DNA from: CAWUIO01 sp963922455
GTDB lineage: Bacteria > Bacteroidota > Bacteroidia > Cytophagales > Microscillaceae
Length of the DNA stretch: 64,000 nt
Assembly: GCA_963922455.1 (NCBI GenBank)
Contig: CAWUIO010000016.1
Coordinates: 1 to 64,000 of the forward strand
Reading direction: 5' to 3'
The translations under genes were made by a program, and so were the position numbers. The notes under the pieces were generated by a model. The model did not search any database. It worked only from the letters and a program-made list of their open reading frames with translations, and was not told the origin of the DNA. The first letter of the stretch is position 1; each line of letters begins with the position of its first letter. Below are positions 17,542 through 26,076 of the stretch, piece by piece.

Positions 17542-18057
17542 ATGATCATATCACTCATTGTTGCCCTATCTCAGAATAGAGTTATTGGCCGAGAAGGAGA
17601 AATTCCTTGGCGACTGCCCCAAGATTTAAAACTCTTCAAACAAAATACGATGGGACATTGTATTTTGATGGGCCGTAAGACTTTTGAGTCAATTGGCCGC
17701 CCCCTACCAGGTCGTCCCAACCTGGTATTGACCCGCAATCCTCAATGGAATGCCGAAGGTTGTACTCGGATTGCTAGTTTGGAAGAAGGAATCGCTTGGG
17801 CCCAGGCGCTACCCGAGACCGAGCTTTTTATTATAGGTGGAGGAGAAATATATCGTATGGCCTTAAACCAGGCACAACGTATCTATTTAAGCGAAGTAAA
17901 GACCAAACTGGATGGGGATACCTATTTCCCTGTATTGTCAAAGGAAGATTGGGAGGAAGTGAATAGAACTTCGTACTTCTCCGATGAAAAAAATCAATAT
18001 GATTTTGATTTTGTGGTCTTAGAAAGAAGCAATACCCCCCCGGGAAAAAAAACTTAG
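17542..18057 (+). CDS. folA: Dihydrofolate reductase
   Basis: 171 residues. The DHFR signatures are clear: SLIVALSQNRVIGREGEIPW, LPQDLKLFK with the substrate-protonating acidic residue, MGRKTFESIG, LPGRPNLVLTR and FIIGGGEIY. It reduces dihydrofolate to tetrahydrofolate for thymidylate, purine and fMet synthesis. No thyA neighbours it. Its stop codon overlaps the stop of the convergent gene at 18054 by four bases, leaving no room for a terminator between them. Confidence 0.95.
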   Translation: MIISLIVALSQNRVIGREGEIPWRLPQDLKLFKQNTMGHCILMGRKTFESIGRPLPGRPNLVLTRNPQWNAEGCTRIASLEEGIAWAQALPETELFIIGGGEIYRMALNQAQRIYLSEVKTKLDGDTYFPVLSKEDWEEVNRTSYFSDEKNQYDFDFVVLERSNTPPGKKT

Positions 18058-18449
18058 GCCAATTCTACTTCTCCTAAGTCAAAGGGTACGGCCACAACTT
18101 GATAGGCATCTTCGTATAAGATCTTTCCAGGGCTTTCTACCTCTAATACTTCCACCAGGATATCATTTTCTTCCAATATTTCCCGAATTTGTTGCATACG
18201 GGCAATGTGTTCAGAAGCATTAGACTTAAGCCAACTCATGGGGATATTAAATATATCTTCATCCGAAAGAGGAGAAAAATCCGGTCGTTTGTTGAGATGT
18301 TCTTCCACCCATGCTAAGTTTTCACCGAGTAAATGTCTCTTTTCATCACTGATAATACCGTTCTCATGGAGATAACGGGCGGCACTGATGAAACCTTTCT
18401 CTTCATCTAACAGATTATCGAGGAAAAGGGTGATAAACTTTGTGTACAT
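18054..18449 (-). CDS. Conserved-looking hypothetical protein
   Basis: 131 residues from ATG 18449 (MYTKFITLF); the frame continues to 18596, but that extension is Phe-rich and not protein-like. The protein is acidic and helical with no recognised motif; the C-terminus (LEVESPGKILYEDAYQVVAVPF) looks like a beta hairpin. No signal peptide or membrane segment. It overlaps folA tail to tail by 4 bp and lies 159 bp from the lipoprotein gene on the same strand. Confidence 0.6.
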   Translation of the reverse strand: MYTKFITLFLDNLLDEEKGFISAARYLHENGIISDEKRHLLGENLAWVEEHLNKRPDFSPLSDEDIFNIPMSWLKSNASEHIARMQQIREILEENDILVEVLEVESPGKILYEDAYQVVAVPFDLGEVELA

Positions 18450-18608
18450 GACCAATGTATTAAGTAAAAAATATAGACCTGGAAAATGTGATTGATAAAA
18501 TTTGAGGAATAGAATCTCATTCCTTGGAAAACGGACGACAAAAGTAATAAAAAAGTTGGGTCTTTTAAAATAAAAACCCTCATAAAAAGCACACAACGCC
18601 TATATTTT

Positions 18609-19652
18609 CTAAGGCCTTAACGTCTCTTGTAGTTGCCGTAAAAAGCGACTAGGGTATTTTCTTCCCAAGGCTTCATCTAGGTGGAAGAAAGCGATTCGTT
18701 CCCAAGCTTGATTTTTTTCTTTTGCCAGAAGATTTGTCAATTCTTGTAAAGCTTTCTGCGATACATACTCAAAACGAATACGATCACCCGCATAAAGATA
18801 GTATCCGGCATAATAATGGCCCTTCAAGACGCTCCAATGATCTTGCTTTTCTTCTTTCCAAGGAAACCTAGTAAGAGCCGAGCCGGGGGTGGGGCCCGGC
18901 AGAAGTCTGACCAAGACGCCATCCCTAAAAATAGCCGCCCAAGAAAAAATAGGAAGGGCCAAATCGCTTGGGAGAGGATAGCTTGGAGTATTATGGAGGT
19001 ACTCCCGGGCTATATCTATATCAATTATGGAGTTTTGAACCTCTATGTCGCGAACGCTTGCCATATTATAGACCATCAGCATCACTCGGTCGGCCGGGGG
19101 AACTCCGGTTTTGAGAGGATATTTGTATTGGTGTAATCGTAGGGTCGAAGAAACCTGCACCTCTGGCGGGAATCTAAGCTTTACTTCTTTTAACAGCCCA
19201 AAAAAAGCTTCCCTGGTTTTGGAATTCCAATCGTGGTCCAACTGTACCTCCGTGAGAGGTTGAGAATAGGAGGCCATACGGCTCATAATACTTTCTTGGA
19301 TTTTTTGAGCTAAGCTGGGAATAGAGTCTGGTGAAATATTCTTGAGGGTGTTCAGCGTTATAAAAATGCTAGGGATTAGGTTTGGTGAAGACCTAGGAAA
19401 ATTTTTAATCTGAACCGGAGATACAATAACAGCTTCTTGACGATAGGGATCCCAGTCAATGTCCATGATGCGTAGGTATACGTTCTCCACAGCCAAGCTA
19501 TCCAGATAAGCTTCTTCCCAAGGGCTAAGGGCCAACTCTGTTTTCCAATGATAGACACTTAATTTTAAGGCTAAGTTATCCTGTTCTCGGCAGGCCGTTA
19601 GAAAAATGGCCCAGAGAAAAAAATACCTGATGTAATCTAAGGGGTAGCTCAA
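18609..19652 (-). CDS. Probable lipoprotein, possible TIM-barrel glycosidase-like fold
   Basis: 347 residues. Signal sequence followed by a lipobox (IFLTAC) gives a lipid-anchored protein. VYLRIMDIDWD, VQLDHDWNSKTREAFFGLLKEV and RVMLMVYNMAS have the strand-then-acidic pattern of TIM-barrel glycosidase-like families such as DUF3142, but I cannot confirm this. The start is a TTG at 19652; the frame's next ATG would remove the lipobox. That TTG overlaps the TGA of the upstream gene (TTGA), so the two are probably translationally coupled. Confidence 0.65.
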   Translation of the reverse strand: MSYPLDYIRYFFLWAIFLTACREQDNLALKLSVYHWKTELALSPWEEAYLDSLAVENVYLRIMDIDWDPYRQEAVIVSPVQIKNFPRSSPNLIPSIFITLNTLKNISPDSIPSLAQKIQESIMSRMASYSQPLTEVQLDHDWNSKTREAFFGLLKEVKLRFPPEVQVSSTLRLHQYKYPLKTGVPPADRVMLMVYNMASVRDIEVQNSIIDIDIAREYLHNTPSYPLPSDLALPIFSWAAIFRDGVLVRLLPGPTPGSALTRFPWKEEKQDHWSVLKGHYYAGYYLYAGDRIRFEYVSQKALQELTNLLAKEKNQAWERIAFFHLDEALGRKYPSRFLRQLQETLRP

Positions 19653-20023
19653 TCTTCCATTTCCTCCTCTTTCAATGGGCCATCCTGGTACGGGTCCAGT
19701 TCTTCCTCTTGCTCCTGCTTGGCCATTTCTTCCTTCATAGAGTCATCCATCACGAGGGGAGCCTTTGTCTCTTCAAATTCCTCTTCTTCAAACGCTTCCT
19801 CTTCTTCGGCATCCTCCACAATTTGGATGGCTTCTTCTACGGTCATACGCACCAAGTAGTAAATATCAGCCGTTTCAAATGGAAGGGCCGATACCTTTTT
19901 ACCCTTTGCATTGGTAAATTTTATGAGGTTTTCACTGTAACCATCAGGATATTGCTTGCGAAGTGCTAAACGAACTTCAGGTGGAAGGTCAATGTAATCT
20001 TTGACTATTCTTTTTTTTGCCAT
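19649..20023 (-). CDS. Small acidic-tailed conserved protein, function unknown
   Basis: 124 residues. The first ~75 look folded (KDYIDLPPEVRLALRKQYPDGY, then AKGKKVSALPFETADIYYLVRMT), and the last ~50 are strongly acidic with Glu runs. I recognise the general look of a small protein found across Bacteroidota, but know no function. It overlaps the lipoprotein gene by four bases. No signal peptide. Confidence 0.7.
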   Translation of the reverse strand: MAKKRIVKDYIDLPPEVRLALRKQYPDGYSENLIKFTNAKGKKVSALPFETADIYYLVRMTVEEAIQIVEDAEEEEAFEEEEFEETKAPLVMDDSMKEEMAKQEQEEELDPYQDGPLKEEEMED

Positions 20024-20208
20024 GATTAAATTTAGCCTTGAAATTAATGCCCTAGGTTTTCTTCAAAATTAAAAGAATGAAAATCATGCGCAATCAAAAT
20101 AGTAAAAATTGCCATAAAAAAAATTCAAAAGGATCGCATTCTTTCCGCGTTCGGGAGAATTTTACGGGCTTTTGGGGTTCTAGCTAAGGAATATAACAAA
20201 TTCACGTG

Positions 20209-21183
20209 ATGCCTAATACGCAAAAGAAAATACCAGTGAGTATTGTAAGCGGTTTCCTTGGAGCCGGGAAGACTACTTTTTTAAATACCTTGATTCAAGA
20301 AAACCCAGAAAAGGAGTTCGTTATCTTAGAAAATGAATTCGGAGAAATCAGCCTGGATCACGAATGGATCCTGGGAAGTCCCGAGTCTATTTACGAAATG
20401 AAGGGGGGATGTATTTGTTGTTCACTCAACCACGAATTGGAGCGCTTACTTCGAGAACTGGTAAATCAAGAACGAAGCTTTGATCATCTTATCATCGAGA
20501 CCTCGGGGGTAGCCGATCCAGCCGGCGTTGCTTCTCCTTTTTTGTCTCAACAAAGAAGACAAACTTTTTTTGAATTGGATGCGGTGATTACCTTAGTAGA
20601 TACTCCTCAACTAAAAGACCAACTGGTCCAAGAGCCTGAGCTCTTGGGGCGGCAAATTGCCTTTGCCGATGTCATGCTGATGAACAAATTGCAAGGCCTT
20701 AGTTCCCAAGAAATAAGCGAAGCATCGGCATTACTTCAAAAACTCAACCCCGGGGCCCAAATAAGACAAGAAGGCAAATTAGGAAACGCCTTGGCTATTC
20801 AAGCCTACCAAGAGAATAATTTAGAAGAAAAATACGCCAACCTGCCCGAAGGAAATCACTTGGACCTGAGCCCCATACAATCCCATAGCTTTTGTCTCGA
20901 GACTCCATTAGACGCCAACAAATTTAAGGCTTGGATGTACCGCTTACTCAACTTTCAAAGTCAAAACCTCTATAGGGTCAAAGGGGTGTTAAATTTTGCG
21001 GGTCAAACCCATAAATCACTCTTTCAATCGGTGCAAAAGCAATATGCCTTGCGGGAAGGAAGTGCTTGGGAGAGCCACGAAAAACGGGAAAGCCGCTTAG
21101 TCTTTATTGGGAAAGGCCTAAGAAAGGATATGCTGCAAAAACAAGTAGAGGCTTGTTTTTCGCAAGAAGCATTTTCGTCTTAA
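20209..21183 (+). CDS. CobW/COG0523 family GTPase (metal-chaperone type)
   Basis: 324 residues from ATG 20209 (GTG 20206 is three bases upstream). Walker A GFLGAGKTTF, the metal-binding CICC motif in GGCICCSL, ETSGVADP and MNKLQG for guanine recognition (NKxD variant, NKLQ), then a CobW C-terminal domain (~225-320). These G3E GTPases insert or deliver metals such as Zn, Co or Ni. No Zur box or cobalamin genes were seen nearby, so the metal is unknown. Confidence 0.88.
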   Translation: MPNTQKKIPVSIVSGFLGAGKTTFLNTLIQENPEKEFVILENEFGEISLDHEWILGSPESIYEMKGGCICCSLNHELERLLRELVNQERSFDHLIIETSGVADPAGVASPFLSQQRRQTFFELDAVITLVDTPQLKDQLVQEPELLGRQIAFADVMLMNKLQGLSSQEISEASALLQKLNPGAQIRQEGKLGNALAIQAYQENNLEEKYANLPEGNHLDLSPIQSHSFCLETPLDANKFKAWMYRLLNFQSQNLYRVKGVLNFAGQTHKSLFQSVQKQYALREGSAWESHEKRESRLVFIGKGLRKDMLQKQVEACFSQEAFSS

Positions 21184-21191
21184 AGGTGCTC

Positions 21192-21257
21192 GACTTAAGG
21201 ATAGAGCCCCTATCCATGAAAGCAGGGCAGCGTGGAGGGCGAGTGGCGAAAACCCAC
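21192..21257 (+). repeat. Probable decayed relic of the structured repeat
   Basis: GACTTAAGGATAGAGC at 21192 resembles the element start GGCTTAGGGATAGAGC, and GGGCGAGTGGCGAAAACCCAC (as 21237-21257, 21 bp) resembles the conserved core. The 3' stem and GCCCC end are missing. It lies just after the CobW gene. Confidence 0.5.
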
Positions 21258-21318
21258 TTGCCTAAAAAAATAAGGAAGCATTTACTAGATACAGATTTGG
21301 GCAGACAAGCCCTTAATC

Positions 21319-22539
21319 TTAAAAGGCTTCTCGGATATTAAAATAAAAGGAAGGCTTTTGCGAACCAAAACCAAAGTCTACCCGGATATTGGCCCTCTCG
21401 GCTGGTCGGGCCAAATAGCGGATTCCCACCCCTAAGGATGATTTAATATCACTATTCCGCAGTTGTGACCAATCAGGCCCCACACTTCCCAAGCCGGCAA
21501 ACATAGCCATCCCCCAGCGGTCCCAAAAAGGAAGTTTAGGGCTTTCATCAAACCAATCTTTACGAAATAAAGGAAGGCGATATTCTACCTGGGCCGCCCA
21601 GAGGGCCTTGTCTCGGAAGCGCCCCTCATAATGACCCCGCATAATATCATCCCCCCCCAGCAAAGCTAGCGTTTCAAAAGAAGGATTTCCCCAGTTTCGC
21701 TCGGTGACCACATGAAAGGCCAGCACATGCCGCTTTTGTATAATGGGTACAAAGTGCCTAAAATCGGCCGTGATCTTTACGAATTGAAAATCACTCCCCC
21801 AAGCCTTACGGTACGTAGAAATGGAGGCCTCTAGAAAGGGGCCCGTGGCCGCATTAAAAATATTATCGCGCTTGTCTATACGGGTAACTAAGCCAATACC
21901 GGCCGTAAAGCCGCCAATTCTTCCTAAAATGCTGCGTTCCGGATCTTCAATACTTAATAAGCCCTCGTCTTCAATCTCCACAATGTTCCTCCCGGCAATA
22001 TCGATACGCCCTCCGAGGTAAAAATGATTGGTGACCCGCCCCAGATAATTGGCCAAAAAGGAAATGGTACTGGTGGTATAGATTTCCTCGGCCGACTCAG
22101 GAGTATCATCCCCAATACCCCAAAAAAGCAGTGGAAAGCGGATCCATTCGGTCGCTCCAAAAAAAACTTGATTATTCCCACTGGTGAATATTTCGTAGGA
22201 AAAACGAATTTTAACTTGATTTTTTAGCGTGTAGTTAAAAGGCGACTTCAAAGTCGATAACTGGGTGCCCGGTTTGGAACCCTTAAAGCGAAATAAGTAG
22301 ACAAATAAGGGCCCAAAACGCAAAGAAGTCTCCGGCGAAACCGAAAGTACAGGTAACACTAAAAAACTGCCCGCCCGTTTTTCCTCGCTGCTGTCGGCGG
22401 GTAACAAGCTCAGTTTCTGGGGCGGTAAATATCGTTTAAGAAAATGACGGCTCGTATCTACCCGACTCAAGCCAAAACTGGGAAGGGATAAGGCTAGGAG
22501 AATACCCAAAAAAAACAATCGGAGAAGTGGTAGGCGCAT
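21319..22539 (-). CDS. Outer membrane protein, Omp85/BamA barrel-like (surface antigen family)
   Basis: 406 residues from ATG 22539, which gives a signal peptide (LLRLFFLGILLALSLPSFG). The rest is a series of amphipathic strands ending in Phe after aromatic residues (KPSFYFNIREAF), as in outer-membrane barrels. FNAATGPFLEASIS, ALLGGDDIMRGHYEGRFRD and AAQVEYRLPL match the C-terminal region of the bacterial surface antigen (Omp85) family, with RG in the lid-lock-like segment. There are no POTRA domains, so it is the barrel-only type (e.g. patatin-partner or metallophosphatase-partner barrels). Role unknown. Confidence 0.78.
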   Translation of the reverse strand: MRLPLLRLFFLGILLALSLPSFGLSRVDTSRHFLKRYLPPQKLSLLPADSSEEKRAGSFLVLPVLSVSPETSLRFGPLFVYLFRFKGSKPGTQLSTLKSPFNYTLKNQVKIRFSYEIFTSGNNQVFFGATEWIRFPLLFWGIGDDTPESAEEIYTTSTISFLANYLGRVTNHFYLGGRIDIAGRNIVEIEDEGLLSIEDPERSILGRIGGFTAGIGLVTRIDKRDNIFNAATGPFLEASISTYRKAWGSDFQFVKITADFRHFVPIIQKRHVLAFHVVTERNWGNPSFETLALLGGDDIMRGHYEGRFRDKALWAAQVEYRLPLFRKDWFDESPKLPFWDRWGMAMFAGLGSVGPDWSQLRNSDIKSSLGVGIRYLARPAERANIRVDFGFGSQKPSFYFNIREAF

Positions 22540-22685
22540 AATTAAAAGCGATTTTAACGCTGAATGTAAAAATTCGTGTGCATCCAAAACTACTAAATTT
22601 AATAATTTTATGCTGTCGTATGGAGTACATGCAAGCATTTTTCTATGAGTTTGTAATTTTGGCGATTAGCTCGTAATATGGTGGT

Positions 22686-23822
22686 ATGACTCATGCACAA
22701 TCCCAGATCGACCTACCTAATTGGACAGCCATTCGTCAAAATTATCCCTATTTTGAGGAGGCTATTTATCTCAGTACTAACAGTGGAGGACTAATCTCGA
22801 GAGCACTTCTCCAAAAGATTAATCAATTATATGAAGAACTGGCCCGTAAAGGCTCCCAGGTTTGGCTAGACTGGCCTCCTCTTGTAGAAGAAGCCCGAAA
22901 CCAAGTGGGGGCCATGGTGCAAGCTAACCCCGATGGAGTTGCTTTTATCCAAAATGTATCCATGGGCTTCCAACTCTTAGATGGGCTGCTTCCCCAGGAT
23001 TCTTCCATTCTTTATTTTGAAGATGAATTTCCGGCCGGAGTAATCCCTTGGAAGCACCGAGGCTATGAGATGACCAAGGTTCCCAGCCAAGCCGATGGCC
23101 AGATTTCCTTAGCCAATTTGGCCGATTACTTAGCTCCCAATACCCGCATGCTACTAGCCAGCCATGTGATGTACAAAACTGGTTATCGTATGGATTTGAA
23201 GAGCTTAGGAGACTTTTGCCAAGCGCACGGACTCCTCTTTTTGGTAGATGCTACCCAATCTGCCGGCATGTTTGAGCTACGTTGCGAAGATTGGAATATT
23301 GATATCTTACTTTTTAGCGGCTACAAGTGGTTAAACGCCGGATACGGAGTAGGGGCTATGTACCTGCGCCCTGAATTGATCAAGGAACGTGATTTTAAGG
23401 CTTTGGGTTGGAAGAGCGTTACTTACGACAAGTTATACGAACTGGTTGATAATGAAATGCTCCCCGGAGCACGTCGCTTTGAGTTGGGGCATCCCGATTT
23501 TGTACGTGTACAAGCCTTAGGCGAAGCGATACGCCTGCTAGACAATATAGGGTTTGCTCACATTCAAAATAGACTAGAAGAATTGCTGGCTCACACTTAT
23601 AAACTTTGCCAAGAAAACGATATCCCCATACTTTCTTTTTTTCCACCAGAGCACCGCTCGGGTATTTTGCGCTTGCCTCATTTTGGTATTTCGCTTGATC
23701 GCTTTGCGGAGGCAGGCTTTCGGGTCCGGGTCCGGGACAATACCCTTACTTTGGGCATCAGCTTTTACAATACCCCCGAAGATTTGGAACAACTCTTTCA
23801 ATTTATAAAAGAACAACGCTAA
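22686..23822 (+). CDS. Class V aminotransferase family PLP enzyme
   Basis: 378 residues. The PLP-binding lysine is in SGYKWLNAGYG, the cofactor-pairing aspartate in LVDATQSAGM, and the N-terminal YLSTNSGG and late GHPDFVRVQALGEA match the kynureninase/isopenicillin-epimerase/cysteine-desulfurase-like class V fold. No cysteine loop typical of IscS/SufS is evident, so desulfurase activity is less likely. It is divergently arranged with the barrel gene. Substrate unknown. A structured repeat starts 5 bp after the stop codon. Confidence 0.85.
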   Translation: MTHAQSQIDLPNWTAIRQNYPYFEEAIYLSTNSGGLISRALLQKINQLYEELARKGSQVWLDWPPLVEEARNQVGAMVQANPDGVAFIQNVSMGFQLLDGLLPQDSSILYFEDEFPAGVIPWKHRGYEMTKVPSQADGQISLANLADYLAPNTRMLLASHVMYKTGYRMDLKSLGDFCQAHGLLFLVDATQSAGMFELRCEDWNIDILLFSGYKWLNAGYGVGAMYLRPELIKERDFKALGWKSVTYDKLYELVDNEMLPGARRFELGHPDFVRVQALGEAIRLLDNIGFAHIQNRLEELLAHTYKLCQENDIPILSFFPPEHRSGILRLPHFGISLDRFAEAGFRVRVRDNTLTLGISFYNTPEDLEQLFQFIKEQR

Positions 23823-23826
23823 ACTA

Positions 23827-23956
23827 GGGGCTTGCCTGCGCCCATTCCTATAGAATACCTTGATCCTCAGTGCCGGCGCAGGCCGGGCTTTCACTACTCG
23901 CTGCCTTTCCCCGCTAGGCCCGCACGAGCTCAAACATGCCGTTCTATCCCTAAGCC
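23827..23956 (-). repeat. Structured intergenic repeat, copy 4 (type 1)
   Basis: Ends GGCTTAGGGAT and CAAGCCCC in its own orientation. The inner stem GCCTGCGCC/GGCGCAGGC differs from copy 1 (GCCCGCGCC) at one base pair, with both sides changed. The GCCCC end is only 4 bp from the aminotransferase stop codon. Confidence 0.85.
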
Positions 23957-24015
23957 TAAGAGCAATGGAGCCTTTATGGCCCGATAGTTTATAAAATGTC
24001 CGAGCCGTGAACTTT

Positions 24016-24071
24016 ATTCTGGAATAAATGTTCTAGTATTGAACCTGATATCGGAATGTTTATCCCAGAAT
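24016..24071 (+). promoter_or_regulatory. Inverted repeat, candidate TetR-family operator
   Basis: Two 18-nt arms (24016-24033 and 24054-24071) match at 15 of 18 positions when one is reversed: ATTCTGG.ATAAA..TTC. The spacer is 20 nt. It lies 28 bp before the SDR gene, whose neighbour encodes a TetR-type repressor, which makes an operator likely. Confidence 0.5.
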
Positions 24072-24098
24072 TTATAAACCACAAAAAAATATAATCAA

Positions 24099-24851
24099 AT
24101 GAGTAAGTTAGCTGGCAAAGTTGCCGTAATTACCGGGGGTACCAGTGGAATCGGATTAGCCACTGCCCAAAAGTTTAAAGCCGAAGGAGCCCAAGTGATC
24201 ACCAATGCCCGCCACGAGCAAAGACGGGAAGAAACCTTGGCGGCTCACAGCGAGCTATTCGACGATGTGTTTTTGGCCGATGTGGCCCAAGTAGCCGACT
24301 TGGACCGGTTTTTTAAGCAAGTTGGAGAGAAATATGGCAAGGTTGATGTCCTCTTCCTAAATGCCGGAAAAGGAACACCCGGTCCGATTGAGCATGTGAG
24401 CGAAGAAGATTTTGACCAAGAGTTTGGGGTAAATGTCAAAGGAGTATTTTTTAGTGTACAAAAAGCCCTCCCATTCCTCTCCGAAGGGTCTTCCATCATC
24501 TTAAACTCCTCAGTAGCCAATCAATTAGGAATGGCCGGGTTTTCAGTGTATTCAGCTACCAAAGGAGCCGTTAAAACCTTGGCCAAAGCCTTCTCTGCCG
24601 AGTTAATCCCTAAAAAGATTCGGGTCAATGCGGTAAGCCCTGGCCCAATTGAGACGCCATTTTTCTCAAAAACCGGCATGAGCGAGGAGCAAATTAATGA
24701 AGCGGCCTCCTCTATCCAATCCCAAGTACCCATGGGACGGTTTGGAAAATCAGAAGAAGTAGCCAATTATGTAACTTTCTTAGCCTCCGACGAGTCTAGC
24801 TACATCATAGGCACAGAGCTTGAAGTAGATGGTGGTATGGCCACTCTCTAA
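24099..24851 (+). CDS. Short-chain dehydrogenase/reductase (classical SDR)
   Basis: 250 residues. TGGTSGIG cofactor loop near the N-terminus, NAGKG structural motif, catalytic Ser in LNSSVANQ and Tyr-Lys in YSATK, then AVSPGPIETP and the C-terminal DGGMATL. The residues after the second strand (NARHEQR) suggest NADP(H). It is a general oxidoreductase of unknown substrate. The TetR-type gene follows 76 bp downstream on the same strand, and an inverted repeat lies upstream. Confidence 0.93.
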   Translation: MSKLAGKVAVITGGTSGIGLATAQKFKAEGAQVITNARHEQRREETLAAHSELFDDVFLADVAQVADLDRFFKQVGEKYGKVDVLFLNAGKGTPGPIEHVSEEDFDQEFGVNVKGVFFSVQKALPFLSEGSSIILNSSVANQLGMAGFSVYSATKGAVKTLAKAFSAELIPKKIRVNAVSPGPIETPFFSKTGMSEEQINEAASSIQSQVPMGRFGKSEEVANYVTFLASDESSYIIGTELEVDGGMATL

Positions 24852-24927
24852 GCCTGTAAAAGTATAATTAATCAACTTATCATGAGGGGCAGGAGCTGGT
24901 AAACAGTCTCCTGTCTATCATCAAACT

Positions 24928-25512
24928 ATGGCACGGAAAAAAGCATTTGATGAACATGTAATACTAGAAAAAGCCCTGGAATATTTTTGGGCCCACGGCT
25001 TTCATGCCACCAAGATGGACGAACTCATCAAATATTTAGGGATCAGTCGGGGTAGTCTCTATGCCACCTTTGGCAAAGATAAAGCGAGCTTGTTTTCCAT
25101 GGCCCTGGATCACTACATTCAAAAGAGTCAAAACTGGATTGAATCTACCTTGAGCAAATACGACTCTGTCAAAGAAGCTTTTCGGGCTATACTAAAACAA
25201 GCCTTAGAAGAGGCCAAAGCGGAGCCGGTCAAAAAAGGTTGTTTTGTTGTAAACACCTCCACCGAGCTAGCCGCTCACGACCCAGACATTCAAAAGAAAG
25301 TACAGGACAATTCGTATGCCTTTCAAAAGATATTTCAGTTATTCATCATAAAAGGGCAAGCCCAAGGCGAGATACCCCAAAGCCACGATGCAAAAGCCTT
25401 GGCTATGAGTTTATTTACCTTCTTACAAGGTTTACGAGTGCTTAGTAAAGTGCATCACCAGGATTTAGACCTCCAAGCTATTATTGAGCCGGTTATGAGC
25501 ATGCTAGATTAA
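24928..25512 (+). CDS. TetR/AcrR family transcriptional regulator
   Basis: 194 residues. The N-terminal ~55 are the TetR HTH (ALEYFWAHGFHATKMDELIKYLGISRGSLYATFGKDKASLF), followed by an all-helical ligand domain; the TSTELA region with GCFVVN is seen in regulators related to ComR/YjgJ. It probably represses the SDR gene and itself by binding the inverted repeat at 24016-24071. Inducer unknown. Confidence 0.92.
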   Translation: MARKKAFDEHVILEKALEYFWAHGFHATKMDELIKYLGISRGSLYATFGKDKASLFSMALDHYIQKSQNWIESTLSKYDSVKEAFRAILKQALEEAKAEPVKKGCFVVNTSTELAAHDPDIQKKVQDNSYAFQKIFQLFIIKGQAQGEIPQSHDAKALAMSLFTFLQGLRVLSKVHHQDLDLQAIIEPVMSMLD

Positions 25513-25673
25513 AACCTAGAACTTCCCACGATTCTTATGAATAATTAGGGATGGGCTTTAATTCTTACACACATAAGAAAACCTCCTGAAACACCCCAAC
25601 TTTGCCCTCCCAAATTGCCTATATATTCATAATAAGTTTCTTCAGCAGTGCACAAACTAAAATACACCAAACC

Positions 25674-26054
25674 ATGAATAATAAGAAGCAATCGAACACT
25701 CGAAGGCTTAAGATAGCCGTATACTGTAATCAAACCCGCCGCCCTTTGCAATTTCCTTTTGTGATTTGGTTTCAAGATGATCGTATGAAAAACTTTGTCT
25801 TGAAAACCGATGATCACGAAATGTACACAGAAATTGAAGTTCCCAATCACTTAGAGGAGATGATCGTCGGAAACCGGGCTTACAATACCCGCAAGGTCAA
25901 ACTCAATCGGGACTTTTCTGCCATTCGCGTCTTTTTAGACAAAAATCCCCGGAACACCATGGAAGATATCCGGGAGATGGTTCACGGACAATCTACGGCC
26001 CGCCCCGACCATGCCATTGGCGCATCGGCCCAAGCTAAGAAGGTATCGGCCTAA
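25674..26054 (+). CDS. Hypothetical protein
   Basis: 126 residues from ATG 25674; the upstream in-frame extension from 25602 is hydrophobic and not convincing as coding. The protein begins with basic residues, then RRLKIAVYCNQTRRPLQFPFVIW, which reads as beta strands, and has an Ala/Pro-rich tail. It contains no recognised motif or export signal. It is convergent with the next gene, 22 bp apart. Confidence 0.55.
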   Translation: MNNKKQSNTRRLKIAVYCNQTRRPLQFPFVIWFQDDRMKNFVLKTDDHEMYTEIEVPNHLEEMIVGNRAYNTRKVKLNRDFSAIRVFLDKNPRNTMEDIREMVHGQSTARPDHAIGASAQAKKVSA

Positions 26055-26076
26055 TGAAAGGCTGGCAAGCCCGACT

